52,705 nt of DNA from Halothiobacillus sp. (GTDB lineage: Bacteria; Pseudomonadota; Gammaproteobacteria; Halothiobacillales; Halothiobacillaceae), in contig JAABTF010000007.1 of assembly GCA_011389965.1 (NCBI GenBank), positions 1 through 52,705 on the forward strand, in the 5' to 3' direction. The notes under the pieces were generated by a model that ran no database searches, had not been told where the DNA came from, and was given only the letters and a program-made list of their open reading frames with translations. A program made the position numbers and the translations under genes. This document shows positions 29,837 to 39,849 of this stretch, in pieces (the stretch's first letter is position 1; every line of letters begins with the position of its first letter).

Positions 29837-30859
29837 ATGACTAGCCATATCGCAATTGACGTGATGGGCGGCGACCACGGACCGGAAGTGACGGTCCGTG
29901 CCGCCGCCCGTTTCCTGTCCCGTCATCCGGATGTGGGACTTTTGTTGGTCGGTGATCAGGCCACCATCGAGCGGCGTCTCGAGGCCGAGTCGGGCGTGGA
30001 TCACGATCGCATCGAGATCGTGCATGCCGACCAGGTGGTGGCAATGGACGAATCGCCGGCCGTGGCCCTGCGCACCAAAAAAAGGTCGTCGATGCGCCTG
30101 GCGATCGATTTGGTCAAGGACGGTCGTGCCCAGGCGGCCGTCAGCGCCGGCAATACCGGTGCCCTGATGGCGACAGCCAAGTTCGTCCTCAAGACCCTTC
30201 CCGGCATCGAACGCCCGGCAATCTGTACCGCACTGCCGAACGAAGGCGGACATACACACGTCCTGGATCTCGGCGCCAATGTCGATTGCGATGCCGAGCA
30301 TCTGTTCCAGTTCGCCGTGATGGGGTCAGTGCTGGTCGAGGCCTTCGACAACAACCCGTCGCCGCGCGTGGGGCTGCTCAATGTCGGCGCCGAGGCGATG
30401 AAGGGCAACGACACCGTCAAGAGTGCGGCCGAGCGGCTGAAGTCAGGCCCCGTCAACTACATTGGTTTCGTCGAGGGTGACGATATCTACAAGGGCGGTG
30501 TGGACGTGGTGGTCTGCGACGGCTTTGTGGGTAACGTCGCGCTCAAGAGCAGCGAGGGGGTGGCCAAGATGATCAGCCATTTCCTGCGCCAAGAATTCAA
30601 GCGCGGCGTCTTTTCGCGGCTGGCCGCCCTGATGGCAATGCCGGTGCTGGCCCGCCTGAAAAAGCGTGTCGATCCCGGTCGCTTCAACGGCGCCAGCCTG
30701 CTTGGCCTGCAGGGCATCGTGATCAAGAGCCATGGTGGGGCAGATGCGGCGTCCTTCGGCCATGCCCTCGACGTGGCCTTGCGTGAAATCGACATGGATG
30801 TGCCGCGCCGCATCGATCAGCAACTGGAGAAACTTCTTCAGGAGCGGCAGTCGTCATGA
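29837..30859 (+). CDS. plsX: Phosphate acyltransferase PlsX
   Basis: PlsX converts acyl-ACP to acyl-phosphate, the first step of phospholipid synthesis in many bacteria. The 340-residue product opens with [16 protein letters not shown] and includes [14 protein letters not shown] and [15 protein letters not shown], all typical. The ATG at 29837 is preferred over the preceding TTG. It overlaps fabH by 4 bases (ATGA), as in E. coli-type pls/fab clusters. Confidence 0.97.
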   Translation: MTSHIAIDVMGGDHGPEVTVRAAARFLSRHPDVGLLLVGDQATIERRLEAESGVDHDRIEIVHADQVVAMDESPAVALRTKKRSSMRLAIDLVKDGRAQAAVSAGNTGALMATAKFVLKTLPGIERPAICTALPNEGGHTHVLDLGANVDCDAEHLFQFAVMGSVLVEAFDNNPSPRVGLLNVGAEAMKGNDTVKSAAERLKSGPVNYIGFVEGDDIYKGGVDVVVCDGFVGNVALKSSEGVAKMISHFLRQEFKRGVFSRLAALMAMPVLARLKKRVDPGRFNGASLLGLQGIVIKSHGGADAASFGHALDVALREIDMDVPRRIDQQLEKLLQERQSS

Positions 30860-31830
30860 CCCATTCGCGAATCACTGGCACCGGGAGTTATCTTCCCGAG
30901 CGAGTCATGACCAATCATGACCTCGAGCAGATTGTCGATACCTCCGATACCTGGATTCGCGAACGCACCGGCATCGAGCAACGGCACATCGCCGCCGAGG
31001 GACAGTTGACCTCCGATCTGGCCGAGCCGGCCGCGCGTGCGGCGTTGGAGGCGGCCGGGCGCGTGCCCGAGGAAGTGGACCTGATTATCGTGGCGACCAC
31101 TACGCCCGACCGGACCTTTCCCTCTACCGCCTGCCTGCTGCAGCAGAAACTCGGCATCCACGGTCCGCCGGCCTTTGATGTGCAGGCCGTCTGTACCGGT
31201 TTCGTCTACGCGCTCTCGGTGGCCGACAAGTTCATCAAGACCGGCGCGGCCCGTTGCGCGTTGGTGGTGGGGGCCGAGACCCTTTCGAACATCATCAACT
31301 GGAACGACCGCACCACCTGCGTGTTATTCGCCGACGGCGCCGGCGCCGTGGTGCTCGAGGCCTCCGACGAGCCGGGCATCATACGCACCGACATCCACGC
31401 CGACGGCAGCTACGAGTCGCTGCTGACTACGGTCAAGCCGGATCCCGAGACCACCGACGCCGAACGCCTCGCCGATGGCACCGCCTTTATCGAAATGCGC
31501 GGCAACGAGGTCTTTCGCATGGCGGTCAATACGCTCGGCCGAATCGTGGACCAGACCATGGCGGCGGCCGGCATGAGCCCCAAAGACATCGATTGGCTGG
31601 TCCCCCACCAGGCCAATATCCGCATCATTCAGGCCACGGCCCGCAAGTTGGGCATGTCCATGGAGCGGGTGGTAGTCACGGTCGGTCAGCACGGCAACAC
31701 CTCGGCGGCTTCCGTGCCGCTGGCGCTGGACGCTGCCGTGCGAGATGGCCGCATCAAGCGTGGTGACGTGATCCTGATGGAGGCATTCGGCGGCGGCTTT
31801 ACCTGGGGGTCGGCCCTGGTTCGCTACTGA
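30856..31830 (+). CDS. fabH: 3-oxoacyl-ACP synthase III FabH
   Basis: FabH starts fatty-acid synthesis by condensing acetyl-CoA with malonyl-ACP. The 324-residue product has the full catalytic triad: Cys113 in DVQAVCTGF, His251 in [10 protein letters not shown] and Asn281 in [10 protein letters not shown]. It is translationally coupled to plsX. The rest of the fab cluster (fabD, fabG, acpP) does not follow here; a CYTH-domain gene comes next. Confidence 0.97.
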   Translation: MTHSRITGTGSYLPERVMTNHDLEQIVDTSDTWIRERTGIEQRHIAAEGQLTSDLAEPAARAALEAAGRVPEEVDLIIVATTTPDRTFPSTACLLQQKLGIHGPPAFDVQAVCTGFVYALSVADKFIKTGAARCALVVGAETLSNIINWNDRTTCVLFADGAGAVVLEASDEPGIIRTDIHADGSYESLLTTVKPDPETTDAERLADGTAFIEMRGNEVFRMAVNTLGRIVDQTMAAAGMSPKDIDWLVPHQANIRIIQATARKLGMSMERVVVTVGQHGNTSAASVPLALDAAVRDGRIKRGDVILMEAFGGGFTWGSALVRY

Positions 31831-31858
31831 ATCATCCGCGAAGGATCGGGAGGCCCTG

Positions 31859-32326
31859 ATGGGAACGGAGATCGAACGCAAATTCCTGCTGGCCGACGAG
31901 AGCTGGCGCGATGACGTCGCGCGATCCGAGCGCATGGTGCAGGGTTATCTCAACGACCAGGGGCCGGTGTCGCTGCGGGCACGCATCAGCGGCGAGCGGG
32001 CTTGGCTTAACATCAAGAGCCGCACGCTCGGCATAACCCGCGATGAGTTCGAGTACGAGATCCCCTTGGCCGATGCCCAGCGCATGCTGGAGCACCTCAC
32101 TACGGGGCCGGTGATCGACAAGATTCGCCATTTCGTCGACTGGGGCGGGCTGCTGTGGGAAATCGACGAGTTCCACGGCGAGAACGCTGGCCTGGTCGTG
32201 GCCGAAGTGGAACTCGATCATGAAGATCAGGTCTTCGAGCGCCCCCCTTGGCTGGGTGAGGAGGTGTCGCACGATCCCCGCTATTACAACGTTTCGCTGG
32301 TTAAAAATCCCTACAGTCAGTGGTAG
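31859..32326 (+). CDS. CYTH-domain protein (inorganic triphosphatase/adenylate cyclase fold)
   Basis: The 155-residue single-domain CYTH protein begins with the signature E4-I5-E6-R7-K8 (ExExK) and carries alternating charged strands (RARISGERAWLNIKSR, WEIDEFHGENAGLVVAEVEL) of the triphosphate tunnel fold. Small bacterial members are usually tripolyphosphatases, and a few make cAMP. GGGAGG lies about 5 bases before the ATG. It is 28 bases after fabH on the same strand, perhaps read from the same transcript. Confidence 0.9.
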   Translation: MGTEIERKFLLADESWRDDVARSERMVQGYLNDQGPVSLRARISGERAWLNIKSRTLGITRDEFEYEIPLADAQRMLEHLTTGPVIDKIRHFVDWGGLLWEIDEFHGENAGLVVAEVELDHEDQVFERPPWLGEEVSHDPRYYNVSLVKNPYSQW

Positions 32327-32491
32327 ATTGGGCCGATGGGGCCGCATGGTCCGATGTGGTCGTCAGAACACAATAAACCTCTGACAGGAGTTTTTGGGGC
32401 CCGGCGCGGGAGCTTGCCGGGTCGGTCGTCTGCGAGACAAACGGTGAGGAACTGACACGGGGCTTGTTCGCACCAAGACGAAGGTTTGCCG

Positions 32492-33130
32492 ATGATTCGG
32501 GTCATGATTATTGATGATCACACGATGGTCCGCACCGCGATCAGCCACCTGATCGGCGGGGCAGGGGATATCGAAGTGGTCGCCGAGGCCGACAGTGGCG
32601 AGCGGGCACTGGAACTGCTGCGTGCCGGCGGCGTTGATGCGGTGCTCTGTGATATCCACATGCCGGGCATGGGTGGGTTCGAATGTCTCAAGCGTGCCCA
32701 CCAGTCCTATCCCGGTCTCGGCCTGATCGCCCTGACAGCGGAGGCGGATATCTCGCTCGCTCGCGAGGTGCTAGAGAGTGGGGTGCATGCCTACGTCACC
32801 AAGGATGCCGAGCCGGACGAGTTGCTCACGGCCATGCGCAAGGCCTCCCAGGGTAAGCGCTTCGTCTCCAGCCGGATCGCCCAGGAGATCGCTCTCCACA
32901 ACGGCCGGCCCGAGGAAGATCCCTTTGATGTGCTTTCAGGGCGCGAACAACAGGTGTTGCGTATGATCCTCGAGGGCAAGAACAACACCACCATCTCGGA
33001 TGCCCTCTGCGTCAGTCCCAAGACCATCAGTACCTACCGCGCACGCATCCATGAAAAGCTGGGCGTGAACACGGACATCGATCTTCTGCGCATGGCCGTC
33101 AAGGCCGGCCGAACCGTGCTGTCGGCCTGA
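32492..33130 (+). CDS. uvrY: GacA/UvrY-type response regulator
   Basis: The 212-residue NarL-family regulator has a receiver domain with Asp8-Asp9, phospho-acceptor Asp54 (VLCDIHMPGMGG) and a Lys in YVTKDAEP, then a LuxR-type helix-turn-helix (about 145-205) with LSGREQQVLRMILEGKNN and SPKTISTYRARIHEKLGV. The close link to uvrC, starting 12 bases later, is the classic uvrY/gacA-uvrC arrangement. GacA proteins drive small RNAs that sequester CsrA; the partner kinase (BarA/GacS) is not in the window. The ATG at 32492 is used, with an AAGG about 7 bases before; an in-frame TTG lies at 32486. Confidence 0.94.
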   Translation: MIRVMIIDDHTMVRTAISHLIGGAGDIEVVAEADSGERALELLRAGGVDAVLCDIHMPGMGGFECLKRAHQSYPGLGLIALTAEADISLAREVLESGVHAYVTKDAEPDELLTAMRKASQGKRFVSSRIAQEIALHNGRPEEDPFDVLSGREQQVLRMILEGKNNTTISDALCVSPKTISTYRARIHEKLGVNTDIDLLRMAVKAGRTVLSA

Positions 33131-33142
33131 CCCTCCCCCCCG

Positions 33143-34984
33143 ATGACTGAATCGTTTGACGCCAAGGCCTTCCTGGCCTCGGTTACCGAACGCCCCGGCG
33201 TCTATCGCATGCTCAACGAGGCCGGCGAGATTATCTACGTGGGCAAGGCCCGCAATCTCAAGAACCGACTGGGCAGTTACTTTCGCGGCACGCCGGCGGC
33301 GATCAAGACCCGTCGGCTGGTAGAACAGGTCGCGTCGGTGGAAATCACCACCACCCAGACGGAGGCCGAAGCGCTGTTGCTGGAAAGCAACCTGATCAAG
33401 GCGCACCGGCCTCGTTACAACGTGTTGCTGCGTGACGACAAGAGCTATCCCTGGATCTACGTCTCCACACACGACCGCTTCCCCCGGCTGGCCTACCACC
33501 GCGGCGCCCGCAAGCGGCCGGGGCGATACTTCGGACCCTACCCCTCCGCTGGAGCGGTGCGGGAGACGCTCAATCTCCTCGAGAAGGTTTTTAAGGTGCG
33601 CCAGTGCGAGGACAGCGTATTCCAGAACCGCTCGCGCCCCTGCCTGCAATACCAGATCGAACGCTGCAAGGCCCCTTGCGTGGGCTATATCGACGAGGCC
33701 GCCTATCGTCAGGACGTGGACGACACTATGGCGTTCCTTTCCGGTCGCAGCCAGAAGCTGATTGATGACCTGGTGGCCCGGATGGAACGTGCCGCTGAAA
33801 GCCTCGACTTCGAGGGAGCGGCTGCCCTGCGCGACAAGATTGGCATGCTGCGGGCGATCAGTCAGCAACAGGGCATCACCGGCATGTCCGGCGACGCCGA
33901 TGTTATTGCCCAGATTTCGGAACAGGGAATGACGGCCGTTGGTGTGGCGACCATTCGCGATGGCCGGCATCTTGGTACCCGCCACTTCTTCCCCGACGTG
34001 CCCACGGACGCTACCCCGGGCGAGGTCACCGCCGGCTTTCTTGGGCTCTACTACAGTGACCGTGATATTCCGCGGCGCATTCTCTGCGACGCGCTGCCCG
34101 AAGACGCGGAGTGGCTGGGCGATATGTTCACCCAGCAAGCCGGTCACCGGGTCGAATTGCAGGTGCCGCGACGGGGCAAGGCTCGGGCCTGGTTGAGCGA
34201 CACGCGTGAGAACGCCCGTATCGCGCTGCAAGAGCGCCTGGTCAGCCGTCGGGGCTTGGCTCTGCGATTCGAGTCCCTGTCCGAATGGCTCAAGGTGGAC
34301 TCGATCGAGCGAATCGAGTGCTTTGATATCTCCCATACGCAGGGCGAGCTCACGGTGGCTTCCTGCGTGGTCTTCGGTCCCGAGGGGCCACGTAAGGACC
34401 AATACCGTCGCTACCACATCGAAGGGGTGACCCCGGGAGACGATTACGCAGCCATGCATCAAGCGCTGTCGCGTCGTTTCGACCGGGCAGTGCGCGAGTC
34501 GGGCGTGTTGCCGGATGTGTTGCTGATCGACGGAGGCCGTGGGCAACTCGCCCAGGCCGTGGACGTGCTCGCCGAGCGGGAGCTGACCGGCCGAGTACGG
34601 GTGATCGGCGTGGCCAAGGGGCCAGAGCGCCGGCCGGGCGAGGAGACCCTGATCCAACCGTTGGCCGATGCGCCGGGCTTGTATGCCGAGGATCACCTGA
34701 GCCCGCACGATCCGGCCCTGCATCTCATTCAGCAGGTGCGCGACGAGGCCCATCGATTCGCCATCACCGGCCACCGGGCGCGCCGACAGAAGGCCCGCAC
34801 GCAGTCGGATTTGGAACGCATACCCGGCGTGGGCGGAAAGCGCCGCCAAGCGCTGCTCAAGCATTTTGGCGGCATCCGGGGCCTGAAGGCGGCCAGTGTC
34901 GCCGAGTTGGCCAAGGTGCCCGGCATCTCTGCCGGTCAGGCGGCGCGCATCCACGAATGGTTCCACGAAGGTGGTGCCGGCTGA
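33143..34984 (+). CDS. uvrC: Excinuclease ABC subunit C
   Basis: UvrC makes the two incisions in nucleotide excision repair. The 613-residue product (E. coli 610) has the GIY-YIG domain (GVYRMLNEAGEIIYVGKA, 3' incision), a UVR motif around 200-235, the RNase H-like 5'-incision domain with ECFDISHTQG and LIDGGRGQL, and C-terminal helix-hairpin-helix repeats (IPGVGGKRRQALLKHFGG). The start at 33143 is 12 bases after the response-regulator stop, so they are cotranscribed. Confidence 0.97.
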   Translation: MTESFDAKAFLASVTERPGVYRMLNEAGEIIYVGKARNLKNRLGSYFRGTPAAIKTRRLVEQVASVEITTTQTEAEALLLESNLIKAHRPRYNVLLRDDKSYPWIYVSTHDRFPRLAYHRGARKRPGRYFGPYPSAGAVRETLNLLEKVFKVRQCEDSVFQNRSRPCLQYQIERCKAPCVGYIDEAAYRQDVDDTMAFLSGRSQKLIDDLVARMERAAESLDFEGAAALRDKIGMLRAISQQQGITGMSGDADVIAQISEQGMTAVGVATIRDGRHLGTRHFFPDVPTDATPGEVTAGFLGLYYSDRDIPRRILCDALPEDAEWLGDMFTQQAGHRVELQVPRRGKARAWLSDTRENARIALQERLVSRRGLALRFESLSEWLKVDSIERIECFDISHTQGELTVASCVVFGPEGPRKDQYRRYHIEGVTPGDDYAAMHQALSRRFDRAVRESGVLPDVLLIDGGRGQLAQAVDVLAERELTGRVRVIGVAKGPERRPGEETLIQPLADAPGLYAEDHLSPHDPALHLIQQVRDEAHRFAITGHRARRQKARTQSDLERIPGVGGKRRQALLKHFGGIRGLKAASVAELAKVPGISAGQAARIHEWFHEGGAG

Positions 34985-35098
34985 GCGTGTCGTGCCTGCA
35001 AACGGCTTGCCACAATGGCCGCATCTCCCGTCGGCGTCCGTTTGCTAGGCTTGGTCCCATTGTTTTTCTTGTTTTCCATCGCTTTGGAGTAATCCCAC

Positions 35099-37462
35099 AT
35101 GCCGCGCGCGTACGCCCAGATGTTTGAGTCGCTTTGGTGCCTGTTGAGAAATTCAGTGGTCGCGCTCTTGCTGGTCGGCGTGATGGCGCTCGCCGCACCG
35201 TCACCGGGATGGACGCAGGACTCGCCTGCCGTCGAGACGAGCGGCCAATCACAGCAGTTTGAAGGCGAAGGCCGGTACGCCGGCCTGCTCGAGCTCCTCA
35301 AGGATCCTGCCAAGCGCGACGAACTGATCCGCGAGCTCGAGACGCTATCGGCCGCCCAAACCTCGGACTCCAGCGATGATCAGACGGAGGAAGGCGCGGA
35401 TTCCGCCGGGGTGGTCGACGGCCTCGCCGGTGGCATCTTCGCCACGGTCGGGGAGACGTTTGCCGGCATGGCGAGCTCGGCCTCCCGCCTGGCATCGGGC
35501 GGGATACGAGTCGACTGGCTGGCCGTGGGGCAGGTGGCCTGGCGGGTTCTCGTGTTGCTGGCGCTGACCCACCTGGTGCTGGTGTTGGGTCGTTTGCTGC
35601 TGCGTCGCGTCTGGCGGCGCCTGGAATCTTATGCCCAGTCATCTCGGACACGTTATCGCCTGATTCGCACCGGCGTGGCCGTGCTGGCGAGTCTCGCGCT
35701 TGGCTTGATGCTGGTGGCGGCGGCCTACCTCTTGGCGCAAGCTGGCGTGTGGTGGTTGACAAGTGGGGATTCACTTACCCGCGAGGTGCTGGGGCTTGTG
35801 TTGCAGGCCTTCGTCGTTGTCGAGGTGGCTCGTCTGATCGTCGCTGTCGCTTTCGCCCCGGCGCTTCCGGGGCTGCGGCTTTTCCCGATATCGGAGGAGA
35901 GTTCGCGCTTTTGGTCCGGTTGGCTGACCCGTGTGATCCGGTTTATCGGCTATGCCGGCATCATGCTGGTCCCCGCCATACACGCGGCCGATCGAGAGGA
36001 CCTGGCCACCGCAGTGGGCTGGGTCGCGGCGCTGTTGGCGCTCCTCTATACATGGTCTCGTCTATGGCGCGCCCGCTCCACGATTGGCGATGCCTTGGCT
36101 GGCCGGGCGGAGTATACCCAGCATGCACTCACCTCTTGGGCACTTGAAGTATTGGCCGGCAGCTGGCACTGGCTTGCCATGCTGTACGCCCTGGGCGTGT
36201 TCATGGTTGCGATCAGCCGTCCCGGCGAGGCCTTGCCGTTCGTCGCGCTGGCGACCTTTAATACCGCGGTCATCGTGGGCGTGGCCATCTTCGTCGCCGC
36301 CATGCTCAGTCAGTGGATCAGCCGCGGCGTGCCCGTGCCGGCCGGAGTGGCACAGCGTCTTCCTACCCTGCAGTTGCGGGTGAACACCTATGTGCCGGCC
36401 ATTCTGCGGGTGGCCAGATTTCTCATCGGCCTGATTGCGGTATTCGGGGTGCTCGGGGCCTGGCACTTGGTGAATGTGTTCGCTTGGCTTGGCTCGGATG
36501 AGGGTCGCTGGCTTCTGGCGGCGATCGTCGATATCACGCTGGTCTTGCTTATTGCGCTGACGACTTGGCTTGTGGTCACGGGGATGATCGAGAGCAAGCT
36601 CAATAGCGACAAGGGCATGCCCTCAGCCCGCATGCAGACCTTGCTGGCACTTTTTCGCAGTGCGATTGCCATCGTCCTGCTCGTGATCACCGCGATGATC
36701 ATCCTCTCCGAGCTTGGCGTGAATATCGGGCCGTTGCTGGCCGGCGCCGGCGTGTTGGGTCTGGCGGTCGGTTTCGGTGCACAGAAATTGGTTCAGGACG
36801 TCATCACTGGCGTGTTCATCCAGATAGAGAATGCCATCAATGCCGGCGACGTGATCACGATCGGTGGTGTCACAGGGACTGCCGAACGCTTATCGATTCG
36901 CTCCGTTTCGATCCGGGATCTTTCCGGGACCGTCCACATCGTGCCGTTTTCCTCGGTCGACATCGTCTCCAACTACATGCGCGAATTCGCCTTCCACAAG
37001 GGCGAATACGGCATTGCCTACCGCGAGAACATCGACCACGCCATCGTCCAGCTCAAGGCAGCATTTGAGGAACTGGTTGCCGATCCGGAGTGGAAGGACC
37101 ATATCCTCGAGCCAATCGAGATCCCCGGGGTGACTGCATTGGCCGACAGCTCGGTCAACATTCGCGTGCTGATCAAGACCACGCCGGGTGATCAATGGGC
37201 GGTGGGACGCGCCTACAACCGCCTGGTGAAGATGTATTTCGACAAGGCGGGCATCGAGATCCCGTTCCCACATACCACGTTGTATTTCGGTGTCGACAAG
37301 AACGGCACCGCACCGCCGGCCAATGTGCACTTGTTGAAGGGCGAGCAGGTGATCGACGACAACGAGTCGGACTCCGTCCGCTCTTCCCGTCCTGGCGAGA
37401 AACCCCATGGGTCCGGCGGCAGGGTGCCCGCCAGCGAGGATGTTGATTTGCCGAAGGAATGA
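35099..37462 (+). CDS. Large MscS-family mechanosensitive channel (YbiO-like)
   Basis: The 787-residue protein has a signal peptide (about 1-40), a periplasmic segment with LLELLKDPAKRDELIRELETL, about ten membrane helices and the C-terminal MscS domain (about 520-740). The pore helix GAGVLGLAVGFGAQKLVQDVI is typical, as is the beta domain VPFSSVDIVSN and the ending IEIPFPHTTLYFG. Length and layout resemble E. coli YbiO. The C-terminal tail (about 740-787) is polar and likely disordered. The ATG at 35099 is used; an in-frame ATG at 35120 is possible. It is a single gene ended by a strong terminator, probably an osmotic-downshift relief valve. Confidence 0.92.
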   Translation: MPRAYAQMFESLWCLLRNSVVALLLVGVMALAAPSPGWTQDSPAVETSGQSQQFEGEGRYAGLLELLKDPAKRDELIRELETLSAAQTSDSSDDQTEEGADSAGVVDGLAGGIFATVGETFAGMASSASRLASGGIRVDWLAVGQVAWRVLVLLALTHLVLVLGRLLLRRVWRRLESYAQSSRTRYRLIRTGVAVLASLALGLMLVAAAYLLAQAGVWWLTSGDSLTREVLGLVLQAFVVVEVARLIVAVAFAPALPGLRLFPISEESSRFWSGWLTRVIRFIGYAGIMLVPAIHAADREDLATAVGWVAALLALLYTWSRLWRARSTIGDALAGRAEYTQHALTSWALEVLAGSWHWLAMLYALGVFMVAISRPGEALPFVALATFNTAVIVGVAIFVAAMLSQWISRGVPVPAGVAQRLPTLQLRVNTYVPAILRVARFLIGLIAVFGVLGAWHLVNVFAWLGSDEGRWLLAAIVDITLVLLIALTTWLVVTGMIESKLNSDKGMPSARMQTLLALFRSAIAIVLLVITAMIILSELGVNIGPLLAGAGVLGLAVGFGAQKLVQDVITGVFIQIENAINAGDVITIGGVTGTAERLSIRSVSIRDLSGTVHIVPFSSVDIVSNYMREFAFHKGEYGIAYRENIDHAIVQLKAAFEELVADPEWKDHILEPIEIPGVTALADSSVNIRVLIKTTPGDQWAVGRAYNRLVKMYFDKAGIEIPFPHTTLYFGVDKNGTAPPANVHLLKGEQVIDDNESDSVRSSRPGEKPHGSGGRVPASEDVDLPKE

Positions 37463-37486
37463 TGCGGCTTGCCGAGGCCAAACATG

Positions 37487-37526
37487 AAAAAGCCCCGACG
37501 TGCTTGCCACGTCGGGGCTTTTGTTT
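37487..37526. terminator. Bidirectional rho-independent terminator
   Basis: GCCCCGACGTG (37492-37502) pairs perfectly with CACGTCGGGGC (37508-37518), flanked by AAAAA on the left and TTTTGTTTT on the right. It serves the convergent MscS-family gene and the DUF3365 gene. Confidence 0.95.
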
Positions 37527-37547
37527 TCAGCCGGGGAAGAGCAGGAA

Positions 37548-38144
37548 TCAGTCTTCGAGCGCCGCGGTGATGGAGAAGGCGCCACGAATGTCGCCCTTCT
37601 CGAAGCCGGTCGCCTGATCGTTGGGATAAAGTCGGTCGATTTCGGCCTTGAGCTTCGGGTCGAGGTTCTGGCCGTGACAGTTCAGGCAGACGCCCTCGGT
37701 GCCGATCGCTTTCATGAAGCGCAGCTGCTTCTCCCCGTCGACCTTGGTGACGTTGTGCCATGCAATCTCGGCGACCGGCGTGCCACTGGCTTTGCGTGAC
37801 TCGAAGTCTTCGAGCACGGCGCGTTCCCAATCGGTGGGTGCGGTCGCGCGCGGCTTGAGGCTGGTGCGACGCAGGGTGTAACCGCTTTCGGCACTCATGT
37901 TGGCGGCGATTTCGGGGGCGCGTTCATTGCAAACCTGGATGGCGGCCATGGGGCCACCCTCTTTCATCGCGGCCTGCAACTCGCCCTTGAGCGTCTTGCC
38001 GAAGGCTTGCATCGTGGCCTTGTAGTCCTGCAGTTGCACCTTAACGGCCTCATCGGGCGACGAGTCGGCCTGAATCGGCGTCGCGGCGAAACCCACGGCG
38101 GTGGCGGCGAGCAGGAGGGGGGCAAGTCGTGTCTGGGTAGTCAT
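37548..38144 (-). CDS. Periplasmic c-type heme protein, DUF3365 (Tll0287-like)
   Basis: The 198-residue product has a signal peptide (cut likely after IQA, residue 26) and one heme c attachment site, C153-L-N-C156-H157, within the DUF3365 fold (VCNERAPEIAANMS and LRRTSLKPR are family features). Such proteins may be periplasmic redox or gas/signal sensors. The ATG at 38144 has AAGGAG 7 bases upstream; the longer frame to 38231 is not used. It sits alone between two terminators, so its partner is unknown. An additional lone Cys at residue 72 is outside the heme motif. Confidence 0.9.
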   Translation of the reverse strand: MTTQTRLAPLLLAATAVGFAATPIQADSSPDEAVKVQLQDYKATMQAFGKTLKGELQAAMKEGGPMAAIQVCNERAPEIAANMSAESGYTLRRTSLKPRATAPTDWERAVLEDFESRKASGTPVAEIAWHNVTKVDGEKQLRFMKAIGTEGVCLNCHGQNLDPKLKAEIDRLYPNDQATGFEKGDIRGAFSITAALED

Positions 38145-38253
38145 GGGCGGCTCCTTGGATTGATGTGCGGATAAAATTGGAGAATTGAGGCAGACAAGGA
38201 GCTTATAGCAAAGCCCATAGGGATGGTGCAAGACGAGCGACTTTGTTCGGCAC

Positions 38254-38282
38254 GAAAAAACCGGCCTTGTGAAAGGCCGGTT
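38254..38282 (-). terminator. Rho-independent terminator for the DUF1134 gene
   Basis: Read on the minus strand, AACCGGCCTT and AAGGCCGGTT form a 10-bp stem around a short loop and are followed by TTTTTT. It lies about 30 bases after the DUF1134 stop. Confidence 0.93.
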
Positions 38283-38309
38283 GTCGAAGAGGGCTTTGGA
38301 GTGTTTGGT

Positions 38310-38957
38310 TCAGAACGGGTTGTAGGACTTTTCCTGGGTGAACTGCATGTACCCCACGCCCGCCCCCAGTCGCAGGCCCACACCAACGCGGATCGGGGCG
38401 ACCACGATCGACTGGGAGCGCAGGTACTGCATGCCCACGCCGCCGACCAGGAAGGCCGAACCGTTAACCCCGGCGAAGCGCTGGAAGATCAGGTCGGGCC
38501 GCGGTAGGTTGTAGACCAGCATGAATACCCGGCCGCCGTCACCGCCGAAGTCCCATCCCACTGACGGACCTTGCCAGTAGACCGTCTGCTGTACACCGGA
38601 CTTGGCGATGAATTCGCCCGTGCCGTAGCGCAGGCCTACGACGAAGGCACCGCTGCCTTCCTCGCCCTTGATGATCGCGTTAGGTCGGCCGTAATCGGCA
38701 AAGGCGCGATCCATTACCTTGGCGATGGCCTCCGCCGATCCGCCCAGGAAATCCACCGCCTCGCGGGTGGTCTCGTAGCGGTCGTAGCCCTCGGCCGCGC
38801 TCCCCTGGGTGGCGGCCCCCTGCGGTTCGCTGCCATTCGTGCCGCTGGCCGGGTTGCTCGCGCAGGCGCCCAGGAGCAGGGCAGCCGTCAGCGGGAGCAT
38901 CAGCCGGGCCAGTCGAGAAAGCCGACGTGTCGAATCGATGCGGGGAAAACCTTTCAT
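38310..38957 (-). CDS. DUF1134 (EipA-like) lipoprotein
   Basis: The 215-residue product has a lipoprotein signal (LTAALLLGAC, lipidated Cys32) and a C-terminal DUF1134 domain made of glycine-rich beta strands (GSGAFVVGLRYGTGEF, YWQGPSVGWDFGGDGG, GGVGMQYLRSQSIVVAPIR). In Brucella the DUF1134 protein EipA is a small periplasmic beta-barrel needed for envelope integrity. The ATG at 38957 is the start supported by the signal peptide; the frame is open further upstream but overlaps dcd. It is divergent from dcd by 217 bases and followed by its own terminator. Confidence 0.9.
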   Translation of the reverse strand: MKGFPRIDSTRRLSRLARLMLPLTAALLLGACASNPASGTNGSEPQGAATQGSAAEGYDRYETTREAVDFLGGSAEAIAKVMDRAFADYGRPNAIIKGEEGSGAFVVGLRYGTGEFIAKSGVQQTVYWQGPSVGWDFGGDGGRVFMLVYNLPRPDLIFQRFAGVNGSAFLVGGVGMQYLRSQSIVVAPIRVGVGLRLGAGVGYMQFTQEKSYNPF

Positions 38958-39174
38958 GTCTCGAATATCCTTGCTTCTCGGGGCGGCGGATGGATGGACA
39001 ACGTCCGAAGGGATGACTGGCAGTTTACGGCAAAGTTTCCTTTGTCGCGGTCTTGTGTCGCGTACCTGTCGGCATGTCGTTGGCGCCTGGCGGCGTTGCG
39101 GTTGACAACCTGCTGATTTAACGGAAGCATACCCGGTCCGCGCCCGTGGGAACGCGTCTTCAACGAGAATATAT

Positions 39175-39756
39175 ATGAGTATCAAATCCGACCGCTGGAT
39201 TCGCCGGATGGCCGAAGAGCACGCCATGATCGAGCCCTTCGAGCCAGGCCAGGTGCGCAGCGCGCCTAACGCTCAAGGCGAGCCCGAGCCCATGGTGTCC
39301 TATGGCACCTCCAGCTACGGCTACGACGTCCGCTGTTCGACCCACTTCAAGGTGTTTACCAATATCAACACCACGATTGTGGACCCGAAGGCGTTCGACG
39401 AACGCAGCTTCGTCGATGTGCATGCCGACGTCTGCATCATCCCGCCCAACTCGTTTGCCTTGGCGCACACGGTCGAATACTTCCGCATTCCGCGCAACGT
39501 GCTGACCATCTGCCTGGGCAAGTCGACCTATGCTCGCTGCGGGATCATCGTCAACGTCACTCCGCTCGAGCCGGAGTGGGAAGGTCACGTCACCCTGGAG
39601 TTTTCCAATACCACCCCCATCCCGGCGAAGATCTACGCTAACGAGGGGGTGGCACAGATGTTGTTCCTGGAATCTGACGAGGTCTGCGAGACGTCCTATC
39701 AGGATCGGGGTGGCAAGTACCAGGGGCAGCGGGGGGTTACCCTGCCCAGCGCCTGA
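39175..39756 (+). CDS. dcd: dCTP deaminase
   Basis: Dcd deaminates dCTP to dUTP, the main route to dUMP for thymidylate in gammaproteobacteria. The 193-residue length equals E. coli Dcd. The active-site segments GKSTYARCG and [17 protein letters not shown] (catalytic Glu) are intact, and the end [10 protein letters not shown] is typical. The ATG at 39175 is 217 bases from the divergent DUF1134 gene; a TTGACA at 39102-39107 may be part of its promoter, but no good -10 follows at the usual spacing. Confidence 0.97.
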   Translation: MSIKSDRWIRRMAEEHAMIEPFEPGQVRSAPNAQGEPEPMVSYGTSSYGYDVRCSTHFKVFTNINTTIVDPKAFDERSFVDVHADVCIIPPNSFALAHTVEYFRIPRNVLTICLGKSTYARCGIIVNVTPLEPEWEGHVTLEFSNTTPIPAKIYANEGVAQMLFLESDEVCETSYQDRGGKYQGQRGVTLPSA

Positions 39757-39849
39757 TCTCCACTCGGCGGGCAGGGCAGTTGGGAATCCCCGCAGGGATC
39801 ATTCCCACGCCACTTTTCGGGGCGGGGCGAGTTCCTTGCTACGCATTCC

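Noticed and set aside
39102-39131. TTGACA as a dcd promoter
   Set aside because: The -35 is perfect but the hexamers at normal spacing (AAGCAT and neighbours) are poor, so it is mentioned only within the dcd entry.
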